Assembly (NCBI GenBank): GCA_030537195.1
Contig: JAUNOK010000008.1
Location: 24,698-88,697 of the forward strand
Direction of reading: 5' to 3'
Length of the DNA: 64,000 bases
From: Eubacteriales bacterium
GTDB lineage: Bacteria; Bacillota; Clostridia; Lachnospirales; Lachnospiraceae
The translations under genes and the position numbers were made by a program. The notes under the pieces are model-generated. The model was not told where the DNA came from. It worked only from the letters and a program-made list of their open reading frames with translations, and did not search any database. Shown here piece by piece: positions 36,086 through 44,757 of this stretch; position 1 is the first letter of the stretch, and the number at the start of each line of letters is the position of its first letter.

Positions 36086-36122
36086 GGTGAAGTATTAAGT
36101 TTCATCAGAAGGAGACTTATAG

Positions 36123-36932
36123 ATGAGAATGATGCCGATTGCCAGTGGAAGCAGTGGAAACTGTATCTATCTTGGCACCGAGGATACACATATTCTTTTT
36201 GATGCAGGAGTAAGCAGGAAAAGAATAGAAGAAGGTCTTAATACAGCTGGCTTAAGCCTTAAAGATATTGATGCAATATTCGTTACACACGAACATATTG
36301 ACCATATCAAAGGACTTGGCGTTATATCAAGAAAAGATGCGATTCCGGTATATTCAACACCAGGAACAATAAGCGGCATCAGTGAAACTTCTTCACTTGG
36401 CAATATTCCGCAGGGAATACTCAATACGATTAGTGCAGACGAAGATATTGCTATAGGAGATGTTAAGATTCATCCGTTCAGAATATCACATGATGCCAAT
36501 GAACCGGTTGCTTATACATTTACACAGGAGTGTGCAGGTACAAGCAAGAAGGCATCCGTAGTTACTGACCTTGGATATTATGATGATTATGTAATTGATA
36601 ATCTTAAAGATTCTGATATTATGCTTGTTGAAGCTAATCATGATATCAATATGCTACAGGTCGGTCCATATCCTTTTTATCTTAAGAAGAGAATATTAGG
36701 AAACAAAGGTCATCTGTCCAATGAAACATCTGGACAGCTCGTTAATTCATTGCTGCATGATAATCTTAAGAAAATATATCTTGGACACTTAAGTAAAGAG
36801 AACAATTATGACAAGCTGGCTTACGAGACTGTAAAGTTAGAGATTGATATGTCAGATAACTCATTCAAATCTTCGGATTTTGATATAGAGGTTGCAAAGC
36901 GTGATATTTTATCAGGTATTTGCGAAATATAA
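36123..36932 (+). CDS. Metallo-beta-lactamase fold hydrolase (YycJ/WalJ-like)
   Basis: 269 residues. The metal site HxHxDH is in VTHEHIDHIKG, with GSSGNCIYL near the start, VVTDLGYYDD and a late GHLSKENN His. The SGSSGNC opening and length are typical of YycJ/WalJ, a putative DNA exonuclease linked to the WalRK system and replication. The walRK genes are not nearby. The biochemical role is inferred from family. Confidence 0.88.
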   Translation: MRMMPIASGSSGNCIYLGTEDTHILFDAGVSRKRIEEGLNTAGLSLKDIDAIFVTHEHIDHIKGLGVISRKDAIPVYSTPGTISGISETSSLGNIPQGILNTISADEDIAIGDVKIHPFRISHDANEPVAYTFTQECAGTSKKASVVTDLGYYDDYVIDNLKDSDIMLVEANHDINMLQVGPYPFYLKKRILGNKGHLSNETSGQLVNSLLHDNLKKIYLGHLSKENNYDKLAYETVKLEIDMSDNSFKSSDFDIEVAKRDILSGICEI

Positions 36933-36963
36933 CCGCGCTAAAGAGTGCAGAAAGAGGAATGAT

Positions 36964-37236
36964 ATGAAAAAATGTGTAATTACTGTTGTAGGAAAAGATA
37001 CTGTTGGTATTATTGCCAGAGTATGTACTTATCTTGCTGATACCAAGATTAATATTCTTGATATCTCTCAGACTATTGTTTCTGGATATTTCAATATGAT
37101 GATGATTGTTGATATGTCAGGCTCTAATAAAGATTTTGACAATGTTAACTCAGACCTTGATAAACTTGGCGAAGATATTGGTGTTGTAATCAAATGCCAG
37201 CGTGAAGAAATCTTTGACATGATGCACCGTATCTAA
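36964..37236 (+). CDS. ACT-domain protein (UPF0237 family)
   Basis: 90 residues, a single ACT domain: [51 protein letters not shown]. Such domains bind amino acids or other small ligands and regulate partners. ATG 36964 follows AGAGG. The next gene, 23 bp downstream, is the UPF0210 protein; the two families are commonly adjacent across bacteria and archaea, so they probably work together in an unknown step. Confidence 0.9.
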   Translation: MKKCVITVVGKDTVGIIARVCTYLADTKINILDISQTIVSGYFNMMMIVDMSGSNKDFDNVNSDLDKLGEDIGVVIKCQREEIFDMMHRI

Positions 37237-37259
37237 GAAAGCGAGGAGACTTAAATACT

Positions 37260-38624
37260 ATGATTAATATTATGGAAGTTACAGAGACCAATAAGATGGT
37301 CGAGCAGGAAAACCTTGACGTAAGAACTATTACTATGGGTATCAACCTTCTTGACTGTGCCGGTCCTGATTTAGCTGAGGTTAATGAGAAGATATATAAC
37401 AAAATCACAACTCTTGCCAAGGATTTAGTTTCAACTGGTGAAGAGATTGCCAAGGAATTCGGTGTTCCTATTGTTAATAAAAGAATATCAATTACACCTA
37501 TATCACTTGTTGGTGCTTCTGCATGTAAGACACCAGAAGATTATGTTACTATAGCAAAGACTCTTGATAAAGCTGCACATACTGTAGGTGTTAATTTTAT
37601 TGGCGGTTATTCAGCAGTTGTATCTAAGGGTATGACTAAGAGTGATGAACTTTTAATAAGATCTATTCCACAGGCACTCGCACAGACTGAGCTTATATGC
37701 AGTTCTGTTAATGTTGGTTCAACAAAGACTGGTATTAACATGGATGCAGTAAGACTTATGGGTGAGATAGTTAAAGAGACAGCAGAGCTTACTAAGGACA
37801 AGGATTCTTTAGGATGTGCAAAGCTTGTTGTTTTATGTAATGCTCCTGATGACAACCCATTCATGGCTGGTGCATTCCACGGTGTAACAGAAGATGATGC
37901 TATTATAAATGTTGGTGTCAGCGGTCCTGGTGTTGTTAAGTATGCACTTGAAAGCGTAAGAGGAAAGAGCTTTGAAGTTCTCTGTGAAACTATTAAGAAA
38001 ACAGCTTTCAAGATTACAAGAGTCGGACAGCTTGTTGCACAGGAAGCTTCTAAGAGACTCGGTGTACCTTTTGGTATTATTGACCTTTCACTTGCACCTA
38101 CACCTGCAATTGGTGATTCTGTAGCTGAGATTCTTGAAGAAATCGGACTTGAAAGAGCAGGAGCACCTGGTACTACAGCAGCACTTGCAATGCTTAACGA
38201 TCAGGTTAAGAAGGGCGGTGTTATGGCATCTTCTTATGTAGGCGGACTTAGCGGAGCATTCATTCCTGTATCAGAGGATCAGGGAATGATTGATGCTGTT
38301 AATGAAGGCTCGCTTACAATCGAAAAGCTTGAAGCTATGACATGTGTATGCTCAGTTGGTCTTGATATGATTGCTATTCCTGGTGATACACCTGCAACAA
38401 CAATTTCAGGAATCATTGCAGATGAAGCTGCTATTGGTATGGTAAACCAGAAGACAACAGCAGTAAGAGTTATTCCTGTTGTAGGAAAAGGTGTTGGTGA
38501 AACAGTAGAATTCGGCGGACTCTTAGGTTATGCACCTATTATGCCTGTTAATAAATTTGACTGTTCTGCATTCGTAAACAGAGTAGGAAGAATTCCTGCA
38601 CCAATCCACAGCTTTAAGAACTAA
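37260..38624 (+). CDS. UPF0210 (PFL/DUF711) family protein
   Basis: 454 residues, usual length. Recognised by [18 protein letters not shown] at the start, [14 protein letters not shown], the glycyl-radical-like fold region [14 protein letters not shown], and the closing [37 protein letters not shown]. Structures of members resemble the pyruvate formate-lyase barrel, but there is no glycyl radical motif and no known reaction. Paired with the ACT protein upstream. Confidence 0.92.
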   Translation: MINIMEVTETNKMVEQENLDVRTITMGINLLDCAGPDLAEVNEKIYNKITTLAKDLVSTGEEIAKEFGVPIVNKRISITPISLVGASACKTPEDYVTIAKTLDKAAHTVGVNFIGGYSAVVSKGMTKSDELLIRSIPQALAQTELICSSVNVGSTKTGINMDAVRLMGEIVKETAELTKDKDSLGCAKLVVLCNAPDDNPFMAGAFHGVTEDDAIINVGVSGPGVVKYALESVRGKSFEVLCETIKKTAFKITRVGQLVAQEASKRLGVPFGIIDLSLAPTPAIGDSVAEILEEIGLERAGAPGTTAALAMLNDQVKKGGVMASSYVGGLSGAFIPVSEDQGMIDAVNEGSLTIEKLEAMTCVCSVGLDMIAIPGDTPATTISGIIADEAAIGMVNQKTTAVRVIPVVGKGVGETVEFGGLLGYAPIMPVNKFDCSAFVNRVGRIPAPIHSFKN

Positions 38625-38645
38625 TTAAGAATTAAGATAAAAAAT

Positions 38646-38681
38646 GCACAGACTGAACCACTAATCTGATTCAGCCTGTGT
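38646..38681. terminator. Bidirectional terminator between UPF0210 gene and tmcAL
   Basis: GCACAGACTGAA and TTCAGCCTGTGT pair (one mismatch) around a 12-nt loop; A/T tracts on both sides serve the two converging genes. Confidence 0.85.
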
Positions 38682-38685
38682 ATTT

Positions 38686-39897
38686 TTATATACGGATTAT
38701 ATTCTGTTGTAATTCATTCTTCATTACATGTCCGGACTTTTCATATACTGCCTGTGCATATATATCAGAACATGCAAGGTCAAATGAAAGTTCATTCTTG
38801 TAATCAGCAGCCTTGGTGATGAAAGGAACATCAAGTTCTTTCTTGATGCTTCCAAGATACTGCTGACCGGTTTTATTAAATCCCAGTAATCTTATATATG
38901 GTATATTATTGTATAAATCGGACATCGGTTTTCTGATTTCAAGAATTATATGCATAATACATCGGCATATTCTTGAATAAACTATATTTTTTGATTTTAC
39001 TTTCATTGCGTATTCTGTGATAGTTTCTCTTCCTGTAAATGCAGCTGCAAATCTGTTTGCAAGGTCAGGAGTTATATCCTCATATTCAGCAAGCTTTTCA
39101 GCAAAGTCTGTATGATTAATATTGCACTTCTGTTTAAGAAAAAGCATTTTATGATTAAATATACTGCTGAAATCATCAATAAATAAAGGACAGTTCTGTG
39201 AATGGCTGATTTCTTCATACATATCAGAAGTGACATATTTTTTTAACTTATCAAATTCATCTGAGACAAGCATTTTTCTTATGCCAAATGCACTGGCATA
39301 CTCAGCGTTATCTGTATCGTCATTGTAGCCTGCGCCTTCACGAAGTACCGGATAATATGCCATGTTAAGATTGTTACCAAGTATTGCTTTTATATATTCA
39401 ATTGCAAGTATGTTGTTAGAACCTGCAATTATGTCCTTACATTCCGGCAGATATTCCAAAAGAGCAGTCTGTCTTGCAGCAGGGTAAGAGAGGCCGCCTG
39501 CAAGAGCTTTGTTAAGAACTGCTTTGTATTCAGGAGATTCAGATACTATAGTCTGGCTTATCTGTGACAGACTATCTGTATTATCGGTCTCAGCGCCAAA
39601 GCATATTGAAGATGCTTTCATCTTACTGAGTGTAAGAACCGCACCCTTTGCAAAATTCTCTGCACTTGATAATGCATAGAAAACAGGAAGCTCAACAACA
39701 ATATCAGCACCGGCTTTTAAAGCGGCTCTTGTCCTTGCATACTTATCGATTACTGCCGGTTCACCGCGCTGCACGAAATTGCCGCTCATTACAACGATAA
39801 TACAGTCAGCTTTGGAAATCTGTCTTGCTTTATTCATCTGGTATACATGTCCTGTATGTAATGGGTTATATTCTGCAACTATTCCGCATGCTTTCAT
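38686..39897 (-). CDS. tmcAL: tRNA(Met) cytidine acetate ligase TmcAL
   Basis: 403 residues from ATG 39897, after TGAGGAGA. The nucleotidyltransferase-type N-terminus is clear: [21 protein letters not shown] (HTGH motif), [38 protein letters not shown] and [14 protein letters not shown]. The enzyme activates acetate with ATP to make N4-acetylcytidine at the wobble position of elongator tRNA-Met. It diverges from pta-ackA, the acetate/acetyl-phosphate genes, a 208-bp gap apart. Confidence 0.93.
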   Translation of the reverse strand: MKACGIVAEYNPLHTGHVYQMNKARQISKADCIIVVMSGNFVQRGEPAVIDKYARTRAALKAGADIVVELPVFYALSSAENFAKGAVLTLSKMKASSICFGAETDNTDSLSQISQTIVSESPEYKAVLNKALAGGLSYPAARQTALLEYLPECKDIIAGSNNILAIEYIKAILGNNLNMAYYPVLREGAGYNDDTDNAEYASAFGIRKMLVSDEFDKLKKYVTSDMYEEISHSQNCPLFIDDFSSIFNHKMLFLKQKCNINHTDFAEKLAEYEDITPDLANRFAAAFTGRETITEYAMKVKSKNIVYSRICRCIMHIILEIRKPMSDLYNNIPYIRLLGFNKTGQQYLGSIKKELDVPFITKAADYKNELSFDLACSDIYAQAVYEKSGHVMKNELQQNIIRI

Positions 39898-39925
39898 GTT
39901 GATTCTCCTCATTATTTTTTATTAT

Positions 39926-39954
39926 ATTTTACTGAAATTGCACATTTATGTCAA
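39926..39954 (-). promoter_or_regulatory. Sigma-A promoter of tmcAL
   Basis: On the minus strand a perfect TTGACA, a 17-bp spacer and TAAAAT, 28 bp before the start codon. Confidence 0.75.
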
Positions 39955-40014
39955 AATTATTGCAGAATTTAGTCAATGTATCGTTTTTAAAACATTTTTA
40001 AGTGCATGACGACC

Positions 40015-40043
40015 TTGTTTTCAACTAAAAATTGGTATATAAT
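40015..40043 (+). promoter_or_regulatory. Sigma-A promoter of pta-ackA
   Basis: TTGTTT, a 17-bp spacer and a perfect TATAAT, giving a leader of about 55 nt before the AAGGAGGAG site of pta. Confidence 0.7.
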
Positions 40044-40105
40044 TTTTGTCAGAGTTCAGTATGTTTACTGAAAATTTACTTTTTTATAAGGAGGAGTCAT
40101 TAATC

Positions 40106-41101
40106 ATGGCATTTATTGACACAATTAAAGAAAGAGCAAAGGCAGACAAGAAGACTATCGTTTTACCAGAGTCTATGGATAAGAGAACTTATGAAGCTGC
40201 TGAGAAGATTTTAAAGGAAGGCATTGCTAATTTAGTTATCATTGGTACTCCTGAAGAGATCGAGAAGTATGGTAAGGGCTATGACATTTCTGGCGCCACA
40301 ATCGTAGATCCATTTAACGATCCTAATAAGCAGAAGTATATTGATAAATTCGTTGAGTTAAGAAGCAAGAAGGGTGTTACACCTGAGATGGCTAAGGAAC
40401 AGATGGAAAAGGATTACATGTACTATGCATGCCTTATGTGTAAATGTGGAGATGCTGATGGAGCAGTATCTGGTGCATGCCACTCAACAGGTAACACAAT
40501 CCGTCCAGCTCTTCAGTTATTAAAGACTAAGCCAGGTATCAGCTCAGTTTCAGGTTTCTTCCTTATGGAAGTTCCAGACTGTGAATTCGGTGAGAATGGT
40601 CTTTTCGTATTTGCTGACTGTGCTGTAAGCCCAGATTATGATTCAGAGAAGCTTGCTGAAGTTGCTAAGCTTTCTTCAGATTCATTCAAGAGCTTCGTAG
40701 GAAAGGATGCTAAGGTTGCTATGCTTAGTTTCTCTTCATACGGAAGTGCTAAGCATGAGAGAGTAACTATGGTTGCTGATGCTGTTAAGATTGCAAAAGA
40801 GAAGTACCCAGATATCACTGTTGATGGTGAACTTCAGTTAGATGCTGCTTTAGTTCCAGAAGTTGCTGCACTTAAGGCACCTGAGAGCCCAGTAGCTGGT
40901 AAGGCTAATACACTTGTATTCCCTAACCTTGAAGCTGGTAACATCGGTTATAAGCTTGTTCAGAGACTTGCTAAGGCTGGAGCTTATGGTCCTGTTCTTC
41001 AGGGACTTTCTATGCCAGTTAACGATCTTTCAAGAGGATGCTTCGCTGATGATATCGTTGGTGTAGTAGCTATGACAGCTGTTCAGGCTCAGAATGCATA
41101 A
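40106..41101 (+). CDS. pta: Phosphate acetyltransferase
   Basis: 331 residues from ATG 40106, after AAGGAGGAG. Family blocks: KKTIVLPESMDKRTYEAAEKIL, YYACLMCKCGDADGAVSGACHSTGNTIRPALQ, MLSFSSYGSAKHERVTMV, LDAALVPEVAALKAPESPVAGKANTLVFPNLEAGNIGYKLVQR. It exchanges acetyl-CoA and phosphate for acetyl phosphate. With ackA 27 bp downstream it forms the acetate pathway that yields ATP in fermenters. Short single-domain type. Confidence 0.97.
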   Translation: MAFIDTIKERAKADKKTIVLPESMDKRTYEAAEKILKEGIANLVIIGTPEEIEKYGKGYDISGATIVDPFNDPNKQKYIDKFVELRSKKGVTPEMAKEQMEKDYMYYACLMCKCGDADGAVSGACHSTGNTIRPALQLLKTKPGISSVSGFFLMEVPDCEFGENGLFVFADCAVSPDYDSEKLAEVAKLSSDSFKSFVGKDAKVAMLSFSSYGSAKHERVTMVADAVKIAKEKYPDITVDGELQLDAALVPEVAALKAPESPVAGKANTLVFPNLEAGNIGYKLVQRLAKAGAYGPVLQGLSMPVNDLSRGCFADDIVGVVAMTAVQAQNA

Positions 41102-41128
41102 TTAACATTTTTAAGGAGAATTTTTGTA

Positions 41129-42328
41129 ATGAATATTTTAGTATTAAACTGTGGAAGCTCATCTCTTAAGTATCAGCTTATTAACATGGATGATGAGAGC
41201 GTAATCGCAAAAGGTCTTGTAGAGAGAATCGGTATTGATGGTTCTATTCTTACACATAAGCCAACAGGAAAGGATAAGTATGTTGTTGAGACTCCTATGA
41301 AGGATCACAACATTGCAGTTAAGCTTGTTCTTGATGCTCTTCAGGATGCTGAGCATGGCGTAATCAAGTCTACAGATGAGATTGCAGCAGTAGGACACAG
41401 AGTACTTCACGCAGGTGAGAAGTATATTGAGTCTTGTCTTGTAACAGAAGATGTTAAGAAGGTTGTAAGAGAGTGCTTCGACCTTGGTCCTTTACATAAC
41501 CCAGCTAACCTTATCGGTATTGAAGCCGTTGAGGCAGCTATGCCAGGCAAGCCAAATGTAGCTGTATGGGATACAGCATTTGGTGGAACAATGGAGCCAA
41601 AGGCTTACCTCTATGCTATTCCTCGTGAATACTATGAGAAGTATGGCGTAAGAAGATATGGTTTCCACGGAACAAGCCACAGCTTCGTATCTAAGGAAAC
41701 AATCAAGTTTGCTAATCTTGATCCTAAGACAGCTAAGGTTATCGTATGCCACCTTGGTAACGGTGCTTCAATCTCAGCTTCTATCGGTGGTAAGTGTGTA
41801 GATACTTCTATGGGTCTTACTCCACTTGAAGGACTTATCATGGGAACACGTTCTGGTGACCTTGATCCAGCTATCTTAGAGTTCTTATGCAACCATGAGA
41901 ACCTTACAATAAGCGAGATGCTCAATATCCTTAACAAGAAGTCTGGTGTACTTGGTATGTCAGGCGGAATCTCAAGCGATTTCAGAGATCTTAACGCTGC
42001 AGCTAATGATGGTAACGAAATTGCCAAGGTTACACTTGAAGCTTATGCTTACAGAGTAGCTAAGTATATCGGTGCTTACACAGCAGCTATGAATGGTGTT
42101 GATGCCATTACATTTACAGCAGGTGTTGGTGAGAACGCTGCATGGCTTCGTCCAATGGTAGCTAAGTATCTTGGATACCTTGGTGTTGAACTTGATGAAG
42201 CTGCAAGTGAGAAGGCTTGTGGAGTAGAAGGAATTATCTCTACACCAGAGTCTAAGGTTAAGCTTTGCGTAATTCCTACTAATGAAGAGCTTGCAATCGC
42301 AAGAGAAACATTAGCATTAGTAAAATAA
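41129..42328 (+). CDS. ackA: Acetate kinase
   Basis: 399 residues. ASKHA-fold motifs: LVLNCGSSSLKYQLI at the start, VGHRVLHAGEKY, VAVWDTAFGGTMEP (Asp of the active site), RRYGFHGTSHSFV, VCHLGNGASISAS, MGLTPLEGLIMGTRSGDLDPA, FTAGVGENA. It converts acetyl phosphate and ADP to acetate and ATP. TTTAAGGAG precedes the ATG. No clear terminator follows. Confidence 0.98.
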   Translation: MNILVLNCGSSSLKYQLINMDDESVIAKGLVERIGIDGSILTHKPTGKDKYVVETPMKDHNIAVKLVLDALQDAEHGVIKSTDEIAAVGHRVLHAGEKYIESCLVTEDVKKVVRECFDLGPLHNPANLIGIEAVEAAMPGKPNVAVWDTAFGGTMEPKAYLYAIPREYYEKYGVRRYGFHGTSHSFVSKETIKFANLDPKTAKVIVCHLGNGASISASIGGKCVDTSMGLTPLEGLIMGTRSGDLDPAILEFLCNHENLTISEMLNILNKKSGVLGMSGGISSDFRDLNAAANDGNEIAKVTLEAYAYRVAKYIGAYTAAMNGVDAITFTAGVGENAAWLRPMVAKYLGYLGVELDEAASEKACGVEGIISTPESKVKLCVIPTNEELAIARETLALVK

Positions 42329-42372
42329 TCTGACATATTCATGAAAAATATTGAATTTAATTGAATTTGTTG

Positions 42373-42401
42373 TTGACAAAGGCAGGGAGCATGCGTATAA
42401 T
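42373..42401 (+). promoter_or_regulatory. Perfect-consensus sigma-A promoter of yceD-rpmF
   Basis: TTGACA, a 17-bp spacer and TATAAT, both hexamers exact. The spacer contains one arm of an 8-bp inverted repeat. Confidence 0.9.
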
Positions 42402-42427
42402 TGACAAGGTGTGGATTAGCGCATGCT
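42388..42427. repeat. Perfect 8-bp inverted repeat straddling the yceD-rpmF promoter
   Basis: AGCATGCG (42388-42395, in the promoter spacer) and CGCATGCT (42420-42427, just past the likely start of transcription) are exact reverse complements, 24 bp apart. The left arm is not transcribed, so this is more likely a protein-binding operator than an RNA hairpin. Confidence 0.65.
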
Positions 42428-42462
42428 TTTCCTATGCACAATAGTATGAATTGGAGACAATT

Positions 42463-42987
42463 ATGCTAATTGAATTAAGAGAGCTTTTATCCGGTTCACA
42501 GGATGAAAGAATAGAAAAGGTTTCAATTGAATCAGAGAGCTTTGACACTGGAATTGCCAAGTATAATATACTTAAAAAGCCAGAGTTTGAACTTTGCATT
42601 ACCAGAATTGGTAAGAATAAGCTTGAGATTAAAGCAGAGAGCTTTGTTGTTCTTGATATTCCATGTGACAGATGTTTAGAGTCTGTTCCTACGAAAGTAG
42701 AGTACAGTGTTGATGAAATCGTTGATTTCTCAGACAATGCTGCCGGGGAAGAAGCAAAGGAAGAAAAAGACTATATTGGTGGATACGAACTCGACGTGGA
42801 CAGATTAGTTTTCGGCGAAATACTTATATCCATGCCGGGTAAGACATTATGTACCCCTGATTGCAAGGGGCTATGTTCTATATGCGGACACAACCTGAAT
42901 ATCTCAGAGTGTGGCTGTGACCGAGAGTCCCTGGATCCAAGAATGTCTGTTTTCAAAGATATTTTAAAGAATTTTAAGGAGGTGTAA
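42463..42987 (+). CDS. yceD: YceD/DUF177 family protein (23S rRNA accumulation protein)
   Basis: 174 residues from ATG 42463, with GGAG 6 nt upstream. PCDRCLESVPTKVEYSVDEIVDF in the middle and CTPDCKGLCSICGHNLNISECGC near the end give cysteine clusters that likely bind zinc. DUF177 proteins sit almost always before rpmF, as here, and are linked to 23S rRNA levels in E. coli. Role by family and context. Confidence 0.9.
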   Translation: MLIELRELLSGSQDERIEKVSIESESFDTGIAKYNILKKPEFELCITRIGKNKLEIKAESFVVLDIPCDRCLESVPTKVEYSVDEIVDFSDNAAGEEAKEEKDYIGGYELDVDRLVFGEILISMPGKTLCTPDCKGLCSICGHNLNISECGCDRESLDPRMSVFKDILKNFKEV

Positions 42988-42990
42988 CAT

Positions 42991-43170
42991 ATGTCAATTT
43001 GTCCAAAGAATAAATCTTCAAAGGCAAGAAGAGATAAGAGAAGAGCAAACTGGAAGATGGCTGCTCCAAATCTTGTAAAGTGCTCAAAGTGTGGCGCTTT
43101 AATGATGCCTCATAGAGTATGCAAGTCTTGTGGTTCTTACAACAAGAAAGAAATCATCTCTGTTGACTAA
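42991..43170 (+). CDS. rpmF: 50S ribosomal protein L32
   Basis: 59 residues. It opens MSICPKNKSSKARRDKRRAN, then NLVKCSKCGALMMPHRVCKSCGSYN: two CxxC pairs forming the zinc ribbon (the C+ form, so it needs zinc). AAGGAGGTG precedes the ATG, 3 bp after yceD ends. A strong terminator follows, so yceD-rpmF is a two-gene operon. Confidence 0.97.
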   Translation: MSICPKNKSSKARRDKRRANWKMAAPNLVKCSKCGALMMPHRVCKSCGSYNKKEIISVD

Positions 43171-43190
43171 TGTATTCAAAGGTGCTTAGA

Positions 43191-43229
43191 AACTGGGTTT
43201 GACCGATATTAGGTCAACTCAGTTTTTTT
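43191..43229 (+). terminator. Intrinsic terminator of yceD-rpmF
   Basis: AACTGGGTTTGACC and GGTCAACTCAGTT form a 13-bp stem with two weak pairs, followed by seven T residues. Confidence 0.92.
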
Positions 43230-43230
43230 A

Positions 43231-43282
43231 TTTTAACCCAATTTTAACCCAATCTTTTATATAATATAATTGTGCATTGCAC
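43231..43282 (+). promoter_or_regulatory. plsX promoter region with tandem 11-bp repeat and palindrome
   Basis: TTTTAACCCAA is repeated back to back (43231-43241, 43242-43252). TATAAT occurs at 43260-43265 and 43265-43270; the second lies 17 bp after TTTTAA of the second repeat. GTGCATTGCAC (43272-43282), a perfect palindrome, follows at once. The -10 is visible; a lipid-responsive regulator is only inferred. The remaining 100 bp to plsX holds nothing I recognise. Confidence 0.55.
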
Positions 43283-43384
43283 TATAACAAAGAAAATAGA
43301 GAGTGCTTAATATTGCGTTAATTTGATATTCGTAGTATATTTTATAACAGTATTTAATGATTAATATGAAATGGAGTTTAATTT

Positions 43385-44398
43385 ATGGTTAAAATCGCAC
43401 TTGACGCTATGGGCGGAGATAACGCACCAGCAGAGATTGTCAAAGGAGCTGTACAGGCTGTTGCTGCTGATAAGGACTGCTTTGTATATCTTGTAGGTAA
43501 GGAAGAAAAGATTAAAGAATGTCTTAACGGACAGCAGTATGATTCATCAAGAATAGAGATTGTTAATGCAGATGATGTAATTGAAACAGGTGAACCTCCT
43601 GTTATGGCTATAAGAAGAAAGAAAGAGTCGTCTCTTGTTAAAGCTATGTATATGGTTAAGAATAAAGAGGCTGATGCATTCGTATCTGCCGGAAGCTCAG
43701 GAGCAATCCTTGTTGGCGGTCAGACTATCGTTGGAAGACTCCGCGGAGTTGACAGACCTCCAATGGCAGCACTTATTCCTACTAAGGATGGTGTTTCACT
43801 GCTTGTAGACAGCGGTGCTAATGTTGATGCAAGAGCAACAATGCTTGTACAGTGGGCTGTTATGGGTTCTATATACATGGAGAATGTTGTCGGTATTAAG
43901 AATCCAAGAGTTGCGATTGTCAATGTCGGACTTGAGGAAGAAAAAGGTAATGCACTTGTTAAAGAGACATATCCAATGCTTAAAGAGTGTCCTAATATCA
44001 ACTTTATTGGAAGCATTGAGGCAAGAGAGATTCCTAACAGCTATGCAGACATCATTGTATGCGACGCATTTGTTGGAAACTGTATCTTAAAGCTTTACGA
44101 AGGTGAAGCCAAGATGATACTTGGCAAGATTAAGGGCGTTATGATGTCATCTTTAAAGACTAAGATTGGTGCACTTCTTATTAAGAAGTCATTAAAGACA
44201 CAGCTTAAGTCGATGGATGCTTCAGAACACGGTGGTGCTCCTCTTATCGGTCTTAATGGTCTTGTTGTCAAGACTCATGGAAATGCCAAGGCTAAAGAAG
44301 TTAAGAATTCATTAATTCAGTGTGTAACATTTACAAAAATGAATATAAATGATAAAATCATTGAGGCGCTCAGTCAGATTCCTGAGCAGCACAATTAA
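43385..44398 (+). CDS. plsX: Phosphate acyltransferase PlsX
   Basis: 337 residues. Opens VKIALDAMGGDNAPAEIVKGAVQA; then DVIETGEPPVMAIRRKKESS, DAFVSAGSSGAILVGGQ, RPPMAALIPT, LLVDSGANVD and ICDAFVGNCILKLYEG-like VCDAFVGN. It makes acyl phosphate from acyl-ACP for phospholipid synthesis, feeding PlsY, which is encoded about 17 kb downstream. acpP, its substrate carrier, follows 20 bp away. Confidence 0.97.
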   Translation: MVKIALDAMGGDNAPAEIVKGAVQAVAADKDCFVYLVGKEEKIKECLNGQQYDSSRIEIVNADDVIETGEPPVMAIRRKKESSLVKAMYMVKNKEADAFVSAGSSGAILVGGQTIVGRLRGVDRPPMAALIPTKDGVSLLVDSGANVDARATMLVQWAVMGSIYMENVVGIKNPRVAIVNVGLEEEKGNALVKETYPMLKECPNINFIGSIEAREIPNSYADIIVCDAFVGNCILKLYEGEAKMILGKIKGVMMSSLKTKIGALLIKKSLKTQLKSMDASEHGGAPLIGLNGLVVKTHGNAKAKEVKNSLIQCVTFTKMNINDKIIEALSQIPEQHN

Positions 44399-44418
44399 TA
44401 TTTGAAAGGATAGACATT

Positions 44419-44652
44419 ATGGAATTCGAGAAGTTACAGGATATTATTGCAGATGTACTTAACATTGATAAATCAAAGATTACTCCAGACACAACATTTG
44501 TTGATGATCTTGGAGCTGATTCATTAGACGTATTTCAGATTATCATGGGAATTGAGGATGAATTCGATATCCAGATTCCTGATGATGCAGCTGAATCAAT
44601 CGTAACAGTTAATGATGCAGTTGTTCAGATTCAGAACGCAACTAATAAATAA
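44419..44652 (+). CDS. acpP: Acyl carrier protein
   Basis: 77 residues, helical and acidic. The phosphopantetheine Ser is in DDLGADSLDVFQIIMGIEDEF (DSL motif). It carries fatty acyl chains as thioesters. AAGGATAG precedes the ATG. A long hairpin separates it from rnc. Confidence 0.97.
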   Translation: MEFEKLQDIIADVLNIDKSKITPDTTFVDDLGADSLDVFQIIMGIEDEFDIQIPDDAAESIVTVNDAVVQIQNATNK

Positions 44653-44676
44653 ACCGTACAGATAGCGATGAAAACC

Positions 44677-44727
44677 AAGAGCATAAGGAGCAAAAATATG
44701 CTTGCATAATTTGTTCCTTATGCTCTT
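44677..44727 (+). terminator. 51-nt hairpin between acpP and rnc (attenuator or RNase III site)
   Basis: AAGAGCATAAGGAGCAAA pairs with TTTGTTCCTTATGCTCTT (18 bp, one G-T pair) and the stem continues inward through ATATGC/GCATA, about 24 bp in all. TTATTTTC follows, a modest T-run. It may terminate part of the acpP transcript; its length also suits RNase III cleavage. Confidence 0.75.
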
Positions 44728-44757
44728 ATTTTCAAAAGTTCGCAGAAAGGTGTATTA

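Noticed and set aside
43320..43345. FabT-like half-site AATTTGAT upstream of plsX
   Set aside because: Only one half of the palindrome is present; in AT-rich DNA this is expected by chance.
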